Positions 14,205 through 16,867 of a stretch of 16,867 nt of DNA are shown here, one piece after another. The stretch comes from Bacteroidota bacterium (GTDB taxonomy: Bacteria; Bacteroidota; Kryptoniia; Kryptoniales; JAKASW01), in the NCBI GenBank assembly GCA_021796055.1, contig JAJYOS010000032.1, positions 1 through 16,867 on the forward strand, written 5' to 3'. The number at the start of each line of letters is the position of its first letter. Positions within the stretch are counted from its first letter, which is position 1. Below the pieces are notes generated by a model that ran no database searches, was not told where the DNA came from, and saw only the letters and a program-made list of their open reading frames with translations. A program made the translations under genes and the position numbers.

Positions 14205-16832
14205 TTACAGCCATCCCTTCTTAAGCAGGAAGCTCTTCACAAACTGTGTCAAGACTACGTAACTAAGCAGCGTAAGTACTATTAATGGCCAGTACAACGC
14301 AGGCAACCCGACAAAGCCAAGCGCTGCCGCAAATGGAGAGTGCGGTAGGTAAATACCTATTGCCATCACTATGACGCTCGTAAGCATCAACGGCCAACTT
14401 GCCCTGCTCTGCAGAAATGGAATCTTGTTAGTTCTGATGACATGTATGATCAACGTCTGTGTCAGCAGCGACTCGACAAACCAGCCTGTCTGGAAAAGCG
14501 GACCGCGCGACGGATCCCAGCAATGGAAGAGATAGAGCATCATGAAAAAAGTGGTATAATCAAAGATTGAGCTCACGGGACCGATAAACAGGATGAAGCG
14601 CGAGAGCTCACCGATTGACCATGGGCGCGGTTTTGAGACTTGTTCGGGATCGACGTCATCAGTCGGGATCGATGTTTGCGAAATATCATACAGAAGATTA
14701 TTCGTCAATATCTGTATTGGCAACATCGGCAGAAAAGGGAGGAAGATGCTCGCGCCAAGAACGCTGAACATGTTGCCGAAATTAGAGCTTGCTCCCATAC
14801 GAATGTACTTCAGAATATTTGCGAAAACCTTTCTTCCCTCGACGACCCCCTCCTCGAGGACCATGAGACTCTTTTCAAGGAGTATCGCGTCTGCTGATTC
14901 CTTGGCGATATCCACCGCCGAATCGACTGAGATACCGACATCGGCGGCCCGAAGGGCGGCAGCATCGTTTATGCCATCCCCCATAAAACCTACTGCATGC
15001 CCCTTTGATTGTAGGGCTTTAACGATCCTCTGCTTGTCCGCTGGCGACAACCTCGCGAAGACCGTGGTCTTCTCGGCAGCTTCCGTAAGATCAACGTCCG
15101 ACATCTGAGAAACGTCGCTCCCCAGCAGCATGTGATCAACCGCAAGGCCGACCTCACTACAAATCTTCTTTGTCACTAATTCGTTGTCGCCGGTGAGAAC
15201 TTTCACGGCGATCCCATGGTTCTGAAGCGCCTGGATGGCAGGGGAAGCAGTTTCCTTGGGCGGATCAAGGAAGGCGAGGTACCCCTTCAGTATCATCCCG
15301 GTTTCATCATCCTTGGTGTACGCTTGCTTCCGATCCAGGTCTCGATACGCGAGAGCAAGTACCCTGAAGCCATCCCGACTCAGCCTTTCATATTCCTCTT
15401 TAAGGTCGGTGATGAGAACCGGATCAATCGGATGGACCTCGCCATCCAATTCAAAATCATTACATCTCTTAAATATCTCTTCCGGCGCTCCTTTGGTGAT
15501 CATCCTGGTTTTCGCGTCCGGCAGCTCCACAACTACCGACATGACCTTTCTGGAAAAATCGAAAGGTATCTCATCGACCTTCTTATGTTCCGGGATGTGA
15601 AGTTGTTCGTGAATTTCCCTTCGCGCAAGTATGGCCCTGTCAAGTATGTTCCTTAAGCCCGTCTGGAAATGGCTGTTCAGATAAGCGAGCATAAGGACAT
15701 CGTCGTCTTCGTTTTGAACTACATCGCAGTGCTGTTCCAGGATGACATGATCGACTGTCAGAGTGCCGGTCTTATCCGTACACAAGACGTCCATCGCCCC
15801 CAGGTTTTGTATCGAATTAAGTCGTTTAATAATGACCTTCTTCTTCGACATCGCTATCGCGCCTTTGGAAAGGCACACGGTAACTATCATAGGGAGCATT
15901 TCGGGAGTCAGGCCGACCGCGACCGCGAGAGCGAAAAAGAATGCCTCGCGCCAGCTTCCCTTTGTCAGGCCGTTAATTAGGAACACGAATGGCACCATCA
16001 CGAACATAAACCGCAGCATAAGCCATGTGAAGCGCTTGACACCCTTGTCGAAGCTCGTCTCCTGTGTCTGAGACGTAATGAGCCCCGCCATTTGTCCGAG
16101 ATAGGTCTTAAAACCGGTATGCACTACCAAGGCGGCACCTGATCCACTCTCCACGCTCGTTCCGAGGAAGCAAAGGTTCTGCGACTCAAGCGGAGAACGG
16201 GTCTCCCCATTTTGGAGAGTATCAAATTTCTCCACAGGAAGCGACTCCCCCGTCAAACTGCTCTGGATAACGAACAAATCTTTCGAGGCCAGAAGCCTGA
16301 CGTCTGCCGGGATCATATCCCCGGCCGCAAGTTTCACTACATCCCCGGGCACGATTTCGGCAAGAGGGACCTCCTTAGGAGCGCCATCGCGCAGCACCGT
16401 TGCCGTTACATGGATCATGGCTTTCAACTTTGCGGCAGCAGTATCTGCGCGATACTCCTGTACGAATCTGAGGACGATTCCCATCACGACCATGACGCCG
16501 ATGATGACGGCCGTTTCGACATCCTGAGTTAGAAGTGAAACGGTCGCGAGAACGGCAAGGAGAATGACGAGAGGGTTTACGATTGCGCTGATGAGGAGCT
16601 TAAGCCCGCCATTCCTTTTCTCGCGTACCACAACGTTAGCCCCATACTCTTCGAGTCTCCGCTCGGCCTCCTCGCTTGTTAGGCCCTCTTCGGAACTGTT
16701 ATGAAATTTGTAAAGCTCATCCACAGGGCTCGTAGACGCCTTCAAGAGTTCCGGTGATAAGTCAATCCGATTTCCACCCGCTCGAACAGTAGGGAAAATC
16801 TTCGGCAATATATTTGGGAGAGATAATCTCAT
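14205..16832 (-). CDS. mgtA: Magnesium-translocating P-type ATPase
   Basis: A P3B-type ATPase that uses ATP to import Mg2+ across the inner membrane. The 875 residues match the MgtA/MgtB length. Domains in order: N-terminal cytoplasmic part (1-80), membrane segments (about 81-125), actuator domain with LTGES (193-197), membrane segments with the LTPEMLP motif (308-314), phosphorylation site DKTGTL with Asp353, nucleotide-binding KGAPE (447-451), TGDN (547-550), the hinge GDGINDA (618-624), then C-terminal membrane segments from about 682. SSNFGNMFSVLGAS (682-695) and NNLLYD in the membrane region are typical of the Mg2+ subfamily rather than Ca2+ pumps. The ATG at 16832 has a GGAG about 10 bases upstream. 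Only 35 bases precede the gene in the window, so a Mg2+-sensing leader cannot be judged. Confidence 0.95.
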   Translation of the reverse strand: MRLSLPNILPKIFPTVRAGGNRIDLSPELLKASTSPVDELYKFHNSSEEGLTSEEAERRLEEYGANVVVREKRNGGLKLLISAIVNPLVILLAVLATVSLLTQDVETAVIIGVMVVMGIVLRFVQEYRADTAAAKLKAMIHVTATVLRDGAPKEVPLAEIVPGDVVKLAAGDMIPADVRLLASKDLFVIQSSLTGESLPVEKFDTLQNGETRSPLESQNLCFLGTSVESGSGAALVVHTGFKTYLGQMAGLITSQTQETSFDKGVKRFTWLMLRFMFVMVPFVFLINGLTKGSWREAFFFALAVAVGLTPEMLPMIVTVCLSKGAIAMSKKKVIIKRLNSIQNLGAMDVLCTDKTGTLTVDHVILEQHCDVVQNEDDDVLMLAYLNSHFQTGLRNILDRAILARREIHEQLHIPEHKKVDEIPFDFSRKVMSVVVELPDAKTRMITKGAPEEIFKRCNDFELDGEVHPIDPVLITDLKEEYERLSRDGFRVLALAYRDLDRKQAYTKDDETGMILKGYLAFLDPPKETASPAIQALQNHGIAVKVLTGDNELVTKKICSEVGLAVDHMLLGSDVSQMSDVDLTEAAEKTTVFARLSPADKQRIVKALQSKGHAVGFMGDGINDAAALRAADVGISVDSAVDIAKESADAILLEKSLMVLEEGVVEGRKVFANILKYIRMGASSNFGNMFSVLGASIFLPFLPMLPIQILTNNLLYDISQTSIPTDDVDPEQVSKPRPWSIGELSRFILFIGPVSSIFDYTTFFMMLYLFHCWDPSRGPLFQTGWFVESLLTQTLIIHVIRTNKIPFLQSRASWPLMLTSVIVMAIGIYLPHSPFAAALGFVGLPALYWPLIVLTLLSYVVLTQFVKSFLLKKGWL

Positions 16833-16867
16833 ATCTTCTGTTCTCCGTCGACTTTCAGTATAGACAA

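Overview
This window is a chromosomal, mostly housekeeping stretch of about 50% GC with tightly packed genes, short or overlapping junctions and unusually frequent TTG start codons. I see no tRNA, rRNA, CRISPR array, insertion sequence, phage or plasmid gene. An alternative GlmU-type bifunctional enzyme, a bacterial PH-domain membrane protein and a signal peptidase I with a long insertion suggest the Bacteroidota/Chlorobi (FCB) side of the tree. Clear Shine-Dalgarno sequences and a sigma70-like TTGATA-17-TATATT promoter fit the Chlorobi/Ignavibacteria-like lineages better than classical Bacteroidia. This placement is an inference, not a proof.

Layout. (1) 2-3418, plus strand: the 3' part of an aspartate kinase gene, argC, argB, a DUF2085 membrane protein and a second small membrane protein. 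All four junctions overlap, so this looks like one translationally coupled operon joining aspartate-family and arginine biosynthesis to two cysteine-bearing membrane proteins of unknown role. (2) 3470-6565, minus strand: an alternative GlmU-family nucleotidyl/acetyltransferase gene, then after 127 bp an AtuA-family (DUF1446) gene coupled by an ATGA overlap to a separate small AtuA-like domain gene. (3) 6566-6725 is a divergent promoter region between glmU and a bPH-domain protein gene (6726-7226, plus), which is followed by an aldo/keto reductase gene (7297-8250). (4) 8251-8572 holds no convincing gene. It has several inverted repeats and ends in a good sigma70-like promoter for lepA. (5) 8573-12481, plus strand: lepA, lepB and hemW (ribosomal back-translocase, signal peptidase I, haem chaperone), a likely operon. 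(6) 12509-16832, minus strand: mgtA (Mg2+ P-type ATPase), then a nicotinate phosphoribosyltransferase gene overlapping an unrecognised 143-residue protein gene.

Most genes belong to known families. I found no clear new multi-gene system. The most open items are the two cysteine-bearing membrane proteins behind argB, the structured gene-less region before lepA, the split AtuA pair, and the unrecognised protein overlapping the nicotinate phosphoribosyltransferase gene. Several start sites are revised here: the small AtuA-domain gene to 3802, lepA to 8573 and hemW to 11297.
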